Source: Segetibacter sp. 3557_3
Lineage (GTDB): Bacteria; Bacteroidota; Bacteroidia; Chitinophagales; Chitinophagaceae
Reading direction: 5' to 3'
Length of the DNA: 64,000 nt
Assembly: GCF_004354985.1 (NCBI RefSeq)
Contig: NZ_SMSK01000016.1
Coordinates: 1-64,000 of the forward strand
Positions 1-9,793 of the stretch are shown here, one piece after another. A model generated the notes under the pieces. The model was given only the letters and a program-made list of their open reading frames with translations, made no database searches and was not told the DNA's origin. Every line of letters begins with the position of its first letter. Position 1 is the stretch's first letter. Position numbers and translations under genes: made by a program.

Positions 1-91
1 TAAAGCAAGAAGCAGCATGATAACAAATAGCAGTCCTGTCAAGCTCAAACAGCCGATGACTATTGGCAATCCTCTTGAGCTTTCGAGAGGA

Positions 92-156
92 GTTGCATAG
101 AAGTGCGACGCAACGGCTGTCTTCACAGAGAACCTGAAGTTGGGTCCATAAAAAAT
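92..156 (+). repeat. Dispersed intergenic element, copy A
   Basis: About 60 nt that share the core AAGTGCGACGCAACGGCTG, a variable middle, and an end of the form TTGGGTCC-A-run with four other places in the window. The closest relative is copy D at 56746-56803, which has GAGTGCGACGCAAGGCTG followed by a CTTCAG..GGGTAC..AAAA end. Both copies lie about 110-220 bp upstream of a SusC start. The copies were matched by eye, so the boundaries are approximate. Confidence 0.55.
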
Positions 157-160
157 TTTA

Positions 161-200
161 AAGAGGTACTGCATGGGAATTTATGCAGTACCTCTTTTTT
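161..200 (+). terminator. Strong intrinsic terminator, possibly bidirectional
   Basis: Perfect 14-bp stem (161-174 with 183-196) around an 8-nt loop GGGAATTT, followed by a T run. An A run precedes the stem on the other side, so it could work in both directions. It separates an upstream gene outside the window from the SusC gene at 314. Confidence 0.85.
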
Positions 201-313
201 ATTAGCCGGAAGCCGGGGGAAGCATTTTGTGCAGCATAGTGCAGGACAGTATGGTCTCAGAAGTAACTAGATTTAGTTTTCTTTAACACTTCTCTAAACG
301 AAAAGCTTCCATC

Positions 314-3300
314 ATGAACGAAAGATTACGCCTGGTGCGAAAGGTGATCCTGATGTCACTGTTTTTTCTCTTTTTTTCTATTGCCGCACTAGCGCAAACC
401 GGAACCACTGCCAAAACGATAACGGGTAAGGTAACCGACGAACAAGGTAAAGCGCTTGAAGGAGTTACGGTTACCATAAAAGGTACTTCGGTAAGTGCAG
501 CCACTAATGCCAGTGGCAATTTCACGCTTAATGCCCCGGCCAATGCGACCCTTGTATTTACTTCCGTTGGATTTGCTGAACAGGAAATTGATGTTGAGAA
601 CCGATCCAGCATTAGTGCCAGCTTGAAAAGCAGTTCCAGCGCCCTCACCGATGTGGTTGTAGTTGGGTATGGAACGCGCAAGAAAACCGATGTAACCGGT
701 GCGGTCGCCTCAATTACCGGAGAGAAACTACGGTCGGTACCTACAACCAACCTTACCTCTGCCCTGCAGGGACGTGTTGCGGGGGTTGAAGCAATGGCGA
801 CCTCATTCAGGCCGGGTTCGGGTTCCCGGATCCGTATTCGCGGAAACCGTTCGCTTAATGCATCTAACGAACCGTTGTACGTTGTTGACGGTGTACCGGT
901 AAGCTATACAATTGATGATATGAGCCCGCTGGATATCGAAACGATCGACGTGCTAAAGGACGCCTCATCTACCGCCATCTATGGGGTGAGGGGTGCAAAC
1001 GGTGTTGTACAGATAACTACGAAAAAAGGCAGGGCCGGGAAAGTATCAGTGCAATATGAAGGCAGTACTTCATTCGACAATATTCTTAAGCACCTTCCGG
1101 TTTTTAATGCCGTACAACTGACCGACAGCTGGAGGCAGGCCTTTTTTGCAGATAGGGTGTACAACTTCGCACAAAATACAACCAGCCCCAACAACTACTT
1201 TCCAAATGCAGCTGCTGATGCGAAACTGTTTGGCGGTACTACCGGCAATGCCATGTGGGAGTTTGTAAAAGATGCTTACCAGTTTACCACGTTTGATCGC
1301 GTGAACAACATATATATCGCAGCTAAGCGACCTACCACCCCGGAAGAAAGGGCATTACTGGCTAACCTGGGATTACCGGTCTTAGATGAAGTAGATGCAT
1401 ATGATCCTTCTAAAATAAAGAGCTTCGACTGGCAAAAAGAAGCAATCCGCCAGGGGGTAACCAACAATCAAAGCATTAACCTTTCTGTGGGCAGTGAAAA
1501 GGTGCGCGCCAGCTTTGGTGGCTCGTATTTCAAACAAAAAGGGATTGAATACGGCCAGGATTATACTCGTTATACCATTAGTAACAACACCGAGTTTAAA
1601 CCGGTCAAGTTCCTCACGTTTGGTAACAGCATAACTTTTTCGAACAGCATACAAAATGTTGGACCGAGTTTATATGCAAATGCATCGGGCATGTTGCCGA
1701 TTACAAAACCGTACGACAGCCTCGGCAACTTTGATCTTTACCCGAACGATGACCAGCAAATTGTAAACGGTCTTAATGATGTAAATACCGTTTTTAACGA
1801 AATAAAGGCAAACAGGATATTTGGAAACCTGTATGCAGAAGTCAGCCTGTTTAAAGGGCTTAAATACAGAACCGTTTTTGGTCTGGATTATCGGAATACC
1901 CGCCAGGGGCGTTTTAATGGCGCTATTTCTTCTGTGCGCCAGGGCGCTCCCGCCAATGCCAGCTATGGCATTTACAACAACCTGTCGTGGACATACGACA
2001 ACATCCTGAATTATGATCTCAAGATTAAAAATGACCACACCTTTAACGTTACCCTGTTGCACGAGATGCAGAGTCTTAACCGAACCGACAGCCTGACGAT
2101 GAATGGTGAAAACCTGATTTTCGAACAGCAAAAATGGTATTCGCTTAACCGGAATACCTCGGGGACTGTAACAGGGACGGGAGCTTTTAGCTCACAACAG
2201 CTCCTGTCGTTCATGGGTCGTGTTGAATACGGTTATAAAAGCAGGTACCTGTTGACCTTAAGTAACCGTTACGACGTGTCCTCAGTACTGGCTGCCGGTA
2301 AGCAGGGTGAATACTTTCCTTCGGCTGCTTTCGCCTGGAGGGTGGATAATGAGCAGTTTTTCCGCAGTCAAAATCTTTTTACTTCTGCCAAACTGCGCGT
2401 TGGTATCGGCCGGGTTGGAAACGCCTCGATTGAGCCCTATCAAACCAACGGTCCTTTACAGTTTACGTTATACAACTGGCTAAATGGAAATGCCGCTATT
2501 GGCCTGGCGCCAACCACCTTTAGGGTTCCTGACCTGACCTGGGAAAAAACAACAACGCAAAATTTGGGTATTGAATTCGGCATGTTTAAAAACAGGATCA
2601 ATGCAACGATCGACCTGTACAAAAGTTCCACTACCGACGTATTGCAGCGCATGACCATACCGGCAACCAATGGGGTTACCAACATGCTAGTAAACCTTGG
2701 CGAGGTAAGTAACAAAGGGATTGATATTGCAGTGTCAACGGTTAACTTCAACACGCCACGCGGGTTCAGGTGGACAACTGATATCGTTTTTAGTAGAAAC
2801 CGTGAAGCCATTGTATCGCTTGATGAGACCGGAAGTGATAATTTGAATAATCTCTGGTTCATCGGTCAGCCCCTACGTGTTTATTACAACTACCAGTCGG
2901 GTGGTATCTACCAGTATGCGGATACCGCTAAAGGTGGTTACTTAAAAGAGTACCTCTGGAGTAAGGGGACCAATTCGAGTAATACGGCTTTTCGTCCCGG
3001 TAAAATCAGGGTCGTGGACCTCAATGGTGACACCCTCATCAACGCTGCTGATAAAACAATTCTTGGCTACGACAATGCGAAATGGACCGGTAGTCTTACC
3101 AACACAGTAAGCTACAAAAACTTTGAACTCAACTTTACCATCTACTACCGCCATGGTGGTATGTACCGGGTTCCCCGACCCGGAATGGTTGGCCGTTATC
3201 AATCGAGCTATGCGAATTACTGGACGCCAACGAACCCATCGAACGAATACCAGCAACCTACGCGTACATCCGACATTCCGCTGTACTGGGAAGCATTGGG

Positions 3301-3559
3301 ATACCGTAATGGGAGTTTTGCACGGGTAAGAAACATTTCACTTACTTACCGGCTGCCGGAGTCGATTGTTTCGAGATTAAGGGCCAGCAATATGGCTGTT
3401 TATGTAAATGCTGTTAATCCTTTCCTGTTTCATAAGGCATCCGATTACGATCCTGAAACAATACAGTACACCGAACAATTTGCTGCTTCTACAGGTAACC
3501 CCGGTCCTGGTTCTTACAGTTACAGAAGTGTCGTTATTGGTGTGAGACTTGGACTATAA
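314..3559 (+). CDS. SusC/RagA-type TonB-dependent outer-membrane receptor (pair 1)
   Basis: The 1,081-residue product is a TonB-dependent outer-membrane channel of the SusC/RagA family, which imports glycans or peptides with a SusD lipoprotein lid. A signal peptide covers about residues 1-27 (ends in ALA before QTG). A CarboxypepD_reg-like beta-sandwich follows (about 35-115), then the plug, recognised from DVVVVGYGT, LQGRVAGV, PLYVVDGVP and ANGVVQITTKKG (about 118-240), and a long beta-barrel with an aromatic-rich end (VVIGVRLGL). The start is the ATG at 314. The SusD partner begins 27 bp downstream, so the two are almost certainly co-transcribed. No catabolic enzyme is adjacent, so the substrate cannot be inferred. 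Family assignment is sure; specificity is unknown. Confidence 0.95.
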   Translation: MNERLRLVRKVILMSLFFLFFSIAALAQTGTTAKTITGKVTDEQGKALEGVTVTIKGTSVSAATNASGNFTLNAPANATLVFTSVGFAEQEIDVENRSSISASLKSSSSALTDVVVVGYGTRKKTDVTGAVASITGEKLRSVPTTNLTSALQGRVAGVEAMATSFRPGSGSRIRIRGNRSLNASNEPLYVVDGVPVSYTIDDMSPLDIETIDVLKDASSTAIYGVRGANGVVQITTKKGRAGKVSVQYEGSTSFDNILKHLPVFNAVQLTDSWRQAFFADRVYNFAQNTTSPNNYFPNAAADAKLFGGTTGNAMWEFVKDAYQFTTFDRVNNIYIAAKRPTTPEERALLANLGLPVLDEVDAYDPSKIKSFDWQKEAIRQGVTNNQSINLSVGSEKVRASFGGSYFKQKGIEYGQDYTRYTISNNTEFKPVKFLTFGNSITFSNSIQNVGPSLYANASGMLPITKPYDSLGNFDLYPNDDQQIVNGLNDVNTVFNEIKANRIFGNLYAEVSLFKGLKYRTVFGLDYRNTRQGRFNGAISSVRQGAPANASYGIYNNLSWTYDNILNYDLKIKNDHTFNVTLLHEMQSLNRTDSLTMNGENLIFEQQKWYSLNRNTSGTVTGTGAFSSQQLLSFMGRVEYGYKSRYLLTLSNRYDVSSVLAAGKQGEYFPSAAFAWRVDNEQFFRSQNLFTSAKLRVGIGRVGNASIEPYQTNGPLQFTLYNWLNGNAAIGLAPTTFRVPDLTWEKTTTQNLGIEFGMFKNRINATIDLYKSSTTDVLQRMTIPATNGVTNMLVNLGEVSNKGIDIAVSTVNFNTPRGFRWTTDIVFSRNREAIVSLDETGSDNLNNLWFIGQPLRVYYNYQSGGIYQYADTAKGGYLKEYLWSKGTNSSNTAFRPGKIRVVDLNGDTLINAADKTILGYDNAKWTGSLTNTVSYKNFELNFTIYYRHGGMYRVPRPGMVGRYQSSYANYWTPTNPSNEYQQPTRTSDIPLYWEALGYRNGSFARVRNISLTYRLPESIVSRLRASNMAVYVNAVNPFLFHKASDYDPETIQYTEQFAASTGNPGPGSYSYRSVVIGVRLGL

Positions 3560-3586
3560 ACATTAATCATTATTCAACGTATTATA

Positions 3587-5563
3587 ATGAAAACAGTATT
3601 TAACCTTTTTGCACCCGTTGCCATTTTGGTGATGCTAGTTGCAACTTCGTGTAAGAAATTTATAAAGGAAGAACTCGTTACCACGCTTACTGAAGATTAT
3701 TACAAAACTGATGCTGGTATCGAGGACCTGATTAAGTCGGCTTATGTGCCATTACGATGGAAGTTTGAAGGTGAACAGGCGTATGCCCTTTGGAACTTTG
3801 GTGTTGATGAATTCAGGTTGGGCGACCAATTTAACAGCGAACACTTTAATACCTATAACTCAAACCTGAATTCCAATGGTAACGATGGTTTTCTCAATGG
3901 ACTTTGGATCAACTATTATGCGGGCATCAACCGTTGTAACCTGGGAATAGATTATGTATCGTCGTTTTCCGATGCGGCCTCTACAAGGCTGGGAGCACAG
4001 ACCCAACGCAATTTGCGGATCGCCGAATTGAAGTTCCTGCGTGCATTTTACTACTTTACCCTGGTTCAACAATTTGGCGGTGTGCCATTGGTGGTTGATC
4101 CCCCAAAGGAAGCGCGTAGTGAATTTCCGCGTGCAAGTGTTGCGCAGGTTTACGAACAAATTATGGCCGATTTCAGGGCTGCCGGTCCTGCTTTACCATG
4201 GAAGGCTGGGGGAGAACCTGGCAGGGCGAGCAGGGCTGCGGCATATCATTTCCTCGCTAAGGCATATTTAACCAGGGGAAGCGCGGTGACCGAGGTAAGA
4301 GGTCAGAAGCCGACAGACATGGATAGTGCCATTGTGTTTGCCGATTCTGTTATCCGGTTTAGCGGACATGCACTGGAGTCTAACTTCGGGAACCTTTTTA
4401 ATGCTGCCTACGCCAATCACCAGGTGCCTGCTGTTGGAAGCGATGGAACACCACCTTCCGGTTCAGTTGCGACAATCAATGCCAATAACAACAGCAACGA
4501 AATCATCTTTGCCGCCCAATTCAGTCAAAACCTTGCGCTTGCAAGCTCACAGAACAACCAGACGCATCTGTACTTTATTACCCAGTACGACGCTGGTATT
4601 GCCATCCCGGGCATGACACGGGATTTCTTTAATGGCAGGCCTTTCAGAAGATTGCGCCCAACAGACTACACCATCGACATTTTTGACTGGCAAAACGACT
4701 CCAGGTTTTTCAAGACATTCCAGACGGTGTATTATCGTAACGTAGCTTCAAATACGGGTTTGCCAACCTTTACCGCGGCTAACGCCCCTTCTCCTGATCT
4801 CATTGGTAAACCCAGGGTTGGAATTGGTGATACTGCTGCTTTGTTTATCGTTAATAAACCTTCGCAGGCGCTGCTTACAACTGATATCGACCGGTTCCGC
4901 TATTATAGAACCTATGTGCGTTATAAAAGAGCCAATCCTACGGCCCCGATTACTTCGGATTGGAACGACAACAAATACCTGAGCATGATCAAATTTCTTG
5001 ATCCTGTGCGCTTAACCAATACGGCCAATGAGGCAAGGGGAATAAGAAACGGAACCCTTGCACGACTTGCTGAAACCTACCTTGTTCTTGCAGAAGCCTA
5101 TGGCAGGAAAGGGGATTTTGCGAACGCCCTGGTTAATATAAACATCATAAGAACACGTGCAGCTTATAAAGCCGGTGAGCCTAAGAACCCGCATAATTGG
5201 CTTGTGTATGGTCAGCCATACAACGATCTTTCGTCAACAGCCCCTGCAATGCAGGCCACTACTGCTTTGTTTACAACCAATGCACCAAGCGAATTGTATC
5301 CGGCAACTACTGCAAACAGGTTTGTTGAATTTATGCTGAACGAAAGAACCCGCGAGTTGTGCGGTGAATTGTATCGCTGGGAAGATCTTGCACGTACGGA
5401 AACGTTTTTCAACCGCACCAAAGCTTTCAATCCTGATGCTACAAACGTTGCCCCTTACCATAAGCTGAGGCCAATTCCTTTGCCTCAAATTATTTCGCAA
5501 ACAAAAGGTGGCAGGCCACTGACATCAGGGGATATCAGTAGCTACCAAAATAGTGGATACTAA
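3587..5563 (+). CDS. SusD/RagB-type surface lipoprotein (pair 1)
   Basis: The 658-residue lipoprotein would cap the SusC channel and bind substrate at the cell surface. A lipoprotein signal ends in VATSC, with Cys at about residue 22. The SusD hallmarks are a helical TPR-like core with LRIAELKFLRAFYYFTLVQQFGGVPLV, the later LAETYLVLAEAYGRKGDFANALVNIN, and the C-terminal MLNERTRELCGELYRWEDLART ending in PIPLPQI. It is longer than the common 450-600 residues because of extra loops in its middle third. It follows its SusC by 27 bp and is followed by a terminator. Confidence 0.94.
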   Translation: MKTVFNLFAPVAILVMLVATSCKKFIKEELVTTLTEDYYKTDAGIEDLIKSAYVPLRWKFEGEQAYALWNFGVDEFRLGDQFNSEHFNTYNSNLNSNGNDGFLNGLWINYYAGINRCNLGIDYVSSFSDAASTRLGAQTQRNLRIAELKFLRAFYYFTLVQQFGGVPLVVDPPKEARSEFPRASVAQVYEQIMADFRAAGPALPWKAGGEPGRASRAAAYHFLAKAYLTRGSAVTEVRGQKPTDMDSAIVFADSVIRFSGHALESNFGNLFNAAYANHQVPAVGSDGTPPSGSVATINANNNSNEIIFAAQFSQNLALASSQNNQTHLYFITQYDAGIAIPGMTRDFFNGRPFRRLRPTDYTIDIFDWQNDSRFFKTFQTVYYRNVASNTGLPTFTAANAPSPDLIGKPRVGIGDTAALFIVNKPSQALLTTDIDRFRYYRTYVRYKRANPTAPITSDWNDNKYLSMIKFLDPVRLTNTANEARGIRNGTLARLAETYLVLAEAYGRKGDFANALVNINIIRTRAAYKAGEPKNPHNWLVYGQPYNDLSSTAPAMQATTALFTTNAPSELYPATTANRFVEFMLNERTRELCGELYRWEDLARTETFFNRTKAFNPDATNVAPYHKLRPIPLPQIISQTKGGRPLTSGDISSYQNSGY

Positions 5564-5584
5564 AACAAATCATTTTTAAATATC

Positions 5585-5614
5585 AAAAAAACCGGCAACT
5601 CAGCCGGTTTTTTT
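5585..5614 (+). terminator. Intrinsic terminator after SusC/SusD pair 1
   Basis: The stem AAAACCGGC / GCCGGTTTT surrounds a short loop (AACTCA) and is followed by a T run. It starts about 22 bp after the SusD stop codon and ends the first susCD transcript. Confidence 0.88.
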
Positions 5615-6391
5615 GTTGTAAGTCCGTGGAAAAAGTGGGTTTGATTGCAATATGGTTTAATCTTTTTCACTGTTCTGCAAATGCGTTTTTTGCATTAATC
5701 AAGTATGTAAATTGTAGGGCAACAGGAGTTGAACCTGATACAAGCCCGCCCTGTTGCAGGTACAATAATTGAATGCGTTTTAAAGGGGGATTTCGACCTT
5801 GAGGACTTGATGAAAAGCTCATCATGACAGCAGGTGCGACCTCAGCATTCAATATCTATAAAGCCAATATAATGAACAACCATGCACATGGGGCAAAGGT
5901 GATCTGTATGTCGCAGGTCAGGCCCATCAACCAGGCGGTACTTAAAATTATGCGAAAGGAGAGACCGGTTAAGATCAGGCCACTTTGGCTTGCGCAGCTG
6001 GTTAAGTCCGTAAGGAATTACTGTTACGATCTTGAACTATTTTGATTCTTAATTACTCGAGTTCATTATGCCCCGATTGCAATCCCGCCCCCTTTGACAT
6101 GGCAGGAATACTAAGTTGCGGATGAGCGAAACCGGGGGATGGAAACCTATTAGCATGCCGTGCAGTGGAAGGAGTATTGGGGCATACCAAACACACAAAG
6201 CATTTGATTGCGGACGTTGATACTGAGATTCAGCGTTCAGAATCGCAAGAATGAATCCATAAAAAAAGCCGGCAATGCCGGCTTTTTTGTGAATATGATT
6301 TAGGCACTGAGCCTTGATGAAGAAAGATGGCGCCCGGATATTGAGACAATGCTTCAAACCGGAACCAGCGACTATAATGCAATAGGAGTTA
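5615..6391. other. Gene-poor stretch between SusD and the DsbA-like gene
   Basis: About 780 bp without a convincing gene. Short open frames (for example 5824-6045 forward and 6049-6357 reverse) have no recognisable family, and their composition gives no support. A diverged inverted repeat (GGGCAACAGG near 5717, CCCTGTTGC near 5750) and the bidirectional terminator at 6263-6288 are the only structures seen. Confidence 0.5.
6263..6288 (-). terminator. Bidirectional terminator downstream of the DsbA-like gene
   Basis: Near-perfect palindrome with stem AAAAAAGCCGGC / GCCGGCTTTTTT and a 3-nt AAT loop. It has an A run on one side and a T run on the other, so it can terminate in both directions. 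The minus-strand gene ending at 6392 reads towards it. Confidence 0.8.
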
Positions 6392-6952
6392 TTAGGCTTC
6401 AGCTTTTACTTTTGCTTTCTTCTTATCAATAATGCCCTGAATGTGTGCGCTCAGGTTTTTATACGTCGGCTCCTGTTCAAATTTCTGCCCATTGATAAAA
6501 AAGGCAGGAACTGTTTTCACGCCGAGCTTAATGCCTTCGCGAAGATCATCCTGCACATAAACCCCGTAAGTGCCATTGATAAGCTCATCGAGGAACTTCT
6601 TGTTAATAACGCCGGCTTCCCGCGCGTGCGACTTAAGGCTTATTACTCCCAGGTTCCGGCGATTTTGAAACAGTTCAACGTGCATTTCCCAGAACTTGCC
6701 TTCTTGTCCGGCGCCAATTGCCGCTTCTGCTGCCTTGTGTGCTTTTTGGTGAATTTTAAGTAATGGAAAGTGACGAAAGCTAAACCTCACCGTTCCTGCA
6801 AATACATCCAGAATTTTCGCAACGGTCTCTACTGTATCAGCGCATGCTTCGCTTTCATAATCACCAAATTGGGTGAGGGTTATTGGTGCATTTACATCCC
6901 CTGTAAAAATATCTTTTGGTTCAATTACCTCTACAATCTCTTTGATTTTCAT
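6392..6952 (-). CDS. DsbA-family thioredoxin-fold protein with degenerate CXXC
   Basis: The 186-residue protein has a DsbA/Thioredoxin_4 fold like the domain often fused to NhaA antiporters. The N-terminal strand motif APITLTQFGDYE leads into the active-site position, where CPxC is replaced by Ser34-Glu-Ala-Cys37. The cis-Pro loop is intact (VKTVPAFFINGQKF). There is no signal peptide, which suggests a cytoplasmic location. With only one active-site Cys it cannot run a normal dithiol cycle. It might act as a monothiol, glutathione-linked or binding protein, which is inference. It is divergent from the HxlR-type regulator at 7198, a common regulator/target arrangement. The C-terminus is lysine-rich. 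Confidence 0.85.
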   Translation of the reverse strand: MKIKEIVEVIEPKDIFTGDVNAPITLTQFGDYESEACADTVETVAKILDVFAGTVRFSFRHFPLLKIHQKAHKAAEAAIGAGQEGKFWEMHVELFQNRRNLGVISLKSHAREAGVINKKFLDELINGTYGVYVQDDLREGIKLGVKTVPAFFINGQKFEQEPTYKNLSAHIQGIIDKKKAKVKAEA

Positions 6953-7197
6953 AAATGGTTTCCCTTTTAGAGATCTATACCTTGTATCTTAATTCAACCG
7001 TGGATTATATAAAACAGCAGAATGCTAAACTGCGATGAGAAAATTTATGATTTCAGGGCCCCTGCCCATTTTCTCAAATACATAACTTTGTGTTGAAACG
7101 GAAGATAAGTATGTAAATCTTACTTAGTTATTTAAAGTAACTCAAAGATACATTTTTTTCGTTTATTCACCAAAAGGGCACAGCTAAAGAAGAGATC

Positions 7198-7623
7198 ATG
7201 AGCGCGCAAGATACTGACATACAGGCTTCTATAACAAGTGAACGAATTGCAAATGTTCTGAAGAGCAGATGTACAAAAGAAAACCTGTGCCCGGTTAAAG
7301 ACATACTTGCCAATTATGGCGATAAATGGTCGATGTATACTGTGCTGCTTTTGGGTCAATATGGCAAGATGCGGTTTAAGGAATTAAAATCAGGGATACA
7401 CGGCATATCTCAGCGAATGCTCACTGTTACCTTGCGTACCCTTGAAGAAGATGGTATTGTTATCCGAACCATTTATCCCGAAATCCCTCCAAAAGTAGAA
7501 TACGAATTGTCCCACCTGGGTTATAGTCTGATGCAGCGGATCGTGGAACTTGCAAGTTGGGCGGATGAACACCTGCCCGAAATATTGCGGGCCCGGAAGA
7601 AATATCAGCGCAGGACGGTTTAG
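7198..7623 (+). CDS. HxlR-family winged-helix transcriptional regulator
   Basis: A 141-residue DNA-binding protein. The HxlR signature is clear: CPVKDILANYGDKWSMYTVLLL (with a conserved Cys), then RFKELKSGIHGISQRMLTVTLRTLEEDGIVIR and the wing YPEIPPKVEYELSHLGYSL, ending in an amphipathic dimerisation helix. HxlR regulators often sense electrophiles or redox state through this N-terminal Cys and control a divergent gene. Here the divergent gene encodes a DsbA-like protein, so redox-linked control is plausible but inferred. The start is the ATG at 7198. Confidence 0.92.
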   Translation: MSAQDTDIQASITSERIANVLKSRCTKENLCPVKDILANYGDKWSMYTVLLLGQYGKMRFKELKSGIHGISQRMLTVTLRTLEEDGIVIRTIYPEIPPKVEYELSHLGYSLMQRIVELASWADEHLPEILRARKKYQRRTV

Positions 7624-8114
7624 GGCTTTTTGCGTGTCCGATCGGGATATCTTTCTACCTGAAAATAGCATTCGAAAGTAACCGTTTGAGCCTTGCAGAA
7701 AATCTTTAAAATAAATTTTTACCCGCAAGCAATATTCAACTTCAAGGTTGTAATTGGGCCCATCTCTCTCTTTTTTAGTGCTATTTTCCTCAAAATTAGT
7801 GGTAAGTCCAGGAGCATTTCCACGCGTTGTTGGCAACTTATTCAAATTTATACCTCATTGTAACACGCTAGAGATTATTGCATTAGGCCTTAGTCTTGTT
7901 TCGGTTATTATTATTTCGCCTGCTGGCGCCAGCATTTTCCCGCAGTTCATTTCTCCAGATTAATGATTTCCATCTTTATTGTGCATGAAGGTGTTAAAGC
8001 CATTTTTTTAGTGATATGAACGATGGCAAAAAAGGGTTAAAGGATAGCTGTAAAAGGTTTTCAAAAAACAAAGCTTAAACGCTCCCGTTTGTAATAGCAG
8101 ATAAAATCCTTTAT
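7624..8114. other. Intergenic stretch, no gene recognised
   Basis: About 490 bp between the HxlR gene and the SGNH esterase gene. The only open frame of note (7754-7963) is short, hydrophobic and matches no family recognised here. It presumably carries the promoter of the 8115 gene; no clear element was identified. Confidence 0.5.
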
Positions 8115-9746
8115 ATGAAAAACTTTCACTTTTTTACTTTCCTCTTTGTTCTTTTCATCACTGGTGGTCTTTGTGCTCAAACTACTACTGTACCGTTTTA
8201 CATTATGATCGGTCAGTCAAACCTTGGTTGGGCAACTGCAAACGACATGAACACGCAGCAGGCCGCTTCTTACAAAGGCCTTATACCAAATACCGAGATA
8301 TGGAACCCTGCTGTTGGCGCTTTCTCCGCAGTATGGCAGCCGTTGAATGTGGGTGTTAATACAGCTCCTGAAAACCTTGTTTCTCCTACACAATTTGGCC
8401 CGGAGGCATCATTGTTTGCAAGCCTTCAAAACCAGAACAACACAAAGCGCCTGGTGTATAAGCAAAGCCAGGGTGGAACAACATTGGCCGGCGACTGGAG
8501 ACCACCTTCCGCAGGACAGTACATTTGGCAAGCAGGTTACAGGTACCAGCAGTTTACACAATGGTTAGAGCTTGCAGTTACACAGGCTGAAGCAAAAGGT
8601 TACAAACTGGATCTTAAAGGTATTATCTGGATGCAAGGTGAAGATGACTCGAAAACTCTGGCTGACGCAAGCGCATACCTTCAAAACCTGCAAGGTTTCT
8701 TTACAGCCCTTGACAATATCTGGAAGGGTTATATCAACAGGTTCAATTTTCCTGCTAACCCTTACAAAAAAGTAGTTGGTCGTATATATGCTCCAACAGG
8801 TTATCCTTACCGTGAGTTAGTGCGTTCGGCTCAGCAGGCGTATTGCGACAACCCGGCTAACAATGCAGTGATGATCAATTGCGACAGCTATCCCCTGCAG
8901 GACTGGGTACACTACAATGCAACCGGACAGATCCAGTTTGGTAACGACATTTTCAACAGCACGTCATTTGAAGGCCCGGCTATACCAGTAGCACCGAGCG
9001 TAACTTTCTCAGGAAAAGTTTTTCTTCAAGGTGCTTACAATCCACAAACAGGATTGATGAACAACGCACTTAACACAAACGGCATCTTACAGGCATCAGC
9101 AACGGCTCATCCTTACTCAGGAGCGCCATTCACTTATACCGGAACAGAAGTAGTTGGAAGTGGTTTTTATGCCGCACACAACAACATCGTTGACTGGGTT
9201 TTAATTGAACTTCGTGACGCTATTGACGCAACAAAAATCGTTGCAAGAAGAGCAGCTTTCGTACAACGTGATGGCACCCTGGTTGAAACAGATGGTAGCA
9301 ACACCCAAATCACTTTCGCAGGTGTACCAAAAGGTAACTATTATGTAGCAATTGCTCACCGTAACCACCTCCGCATCCGTTCAGCATCAACTGTTAACTT
9401 CAGTACCGGTGCAGGTAGCTATGACTTCACTACAGCTGCATCCAAGTCGCACCAAAACCTTGCTTATACCTCTACCGCGCTAATGGGTAATGTATATGTG
9501 ATGAGGGGCGGAAATGCAAACCTTAATGTGAATGTTAAGTACAACGGTCCATCAAACGACCAGGATTTTATCCAAAATATTCAACTCCGCGGTTCGATAT
9601 CAATGGTGATGAACGGTGTTTACTCAAGCAACGACATCAACATGGATGGTAATATCAAAACAAATGGCCCAAGTAACGACCAAAACTTCCTGTTGAATAT
9701 CGTACTAGGCGGCTTCATCGGATCTGTATACAACGAACAAATGTAA
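8115..9746 (+). CDS. Secreted SGNH/SASA-type carbohydrate esterase with dockerin-like repeats
   Basis: The 543-residue protein has a signal peptide (to about residue 21, GGLCAQ). The first 290 residues look like a sialate O-acetylesterase/SGNH hydrolase: IMIGQSNLGW with Ser35 as likely nucleophile, an IIWMQGEDD block that replaces the usual QGE(S/N)D, and DWVHYNATGQ supplying the Asp/His pair. From about residue 295 a second module begins (VDWVLIELRD, VARRAAFVQRDGTLVETDG, AIAHRNHL) that is also present in the minus-strand gene at 11495. The C-terminus has two dockerin-like segments (GNANLNVN..GPSNDQDF, DINMDGNIK..GPSNDQNF). The likely role is deacetylation of extracellular glycans. There is no typical T9SS tail. 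Confidence 0.85.
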   Translation: MKNFHFFTFLFVLFITGGLCAQTTTVPFYIMIGQSNLGWATANDMNTQQAASYKGLIPNTEIWNPAVGAFSAVWQPLNVGVNTAPENLVSPTQFGPEASLFASLQNQNNTKRLVYKQSQGGTTLAGDWRPPSAGQYIWQAGYRYQQFTQWLELAVTQAEAKGYKLDLKGIIWMQGEDDSKTLADASAYLQNLQGFFTALDNIWKGYINRFNFPANPYKKVVGRIYAPTGYPYRELVRSAQQAYCDNPANNAVMINCDSYPLQDWVHYNATGQIQFGNDIFNSTSFEGPAIPVAPSVTFSGKVFLQGAYNPQTGLMNNALNTNGILQASATAHPYSGAPFTYTGTEVVGSGFYAAHNNIVDWVLIELRDAIDATKIVARRAAFVQRDGTLVETDGSNTQITFAGVPKGNYYVAIAHRNHLRIRSASTVNFSTGAGSYDFTTAASKSHQNLAYTSTALMGNVYVMRGGNANLNVNVKYNGPSNDQDFIQNIQLRGSISMVMNGVYSSNDINMDGNIKTNGPSNDQNFLLNIVLGGFIGSVYNEQM

Positions 9747-9793
9747 TCGTACCCCACTTTATCCAATTCAATATCCAGTTCAAACCAATAGTC

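Larger units (their letters stand above)
1..313. other. Upstream intergenic stretch with one dispersed repeat and one terminator
   Basis: No convincing gene is visible before the first SusC start at 314. The stretch holds one copy of the dispersed intergenic element (about 92-156) and a strong hairpin terminator (161-200) that must serve a gene ending upstream of the window. The promoter for the SusC/SusD pair should lie between 200 and 313, but no clear Bacteroidota -33/-7 pair was found. Confidence 0.6.

Noticed and set aside
5824-6045. Small plus-strand gene of 73 codons
   Set aside because: No family, no clear start context and no conserved motif; possibly a remnant, but it cannot be supported.
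7083-7090. TAACTTTG as a -7 promoter element for the HxlR-type gene
   Set aside because: It matches TAnnTTTG exactly, but no -33 TTG lies 19-21 bp upstream and it is more than 100 bp from the start codon, so it was not called.
7754-7963. Small hydrophobic plus-strand frame
   Set aside because: Short and hydrophobic by composition, with no recognisable membrane-protein family or start signal.
8115-9746. Classical T9SS sorting domain at the C-terminus of the esterase
   Set aside because: The last residues are dockerin-like segments and lack the YPNP..G(x)Y(x)(V/I) pattern seen in the neighbouring proteins.
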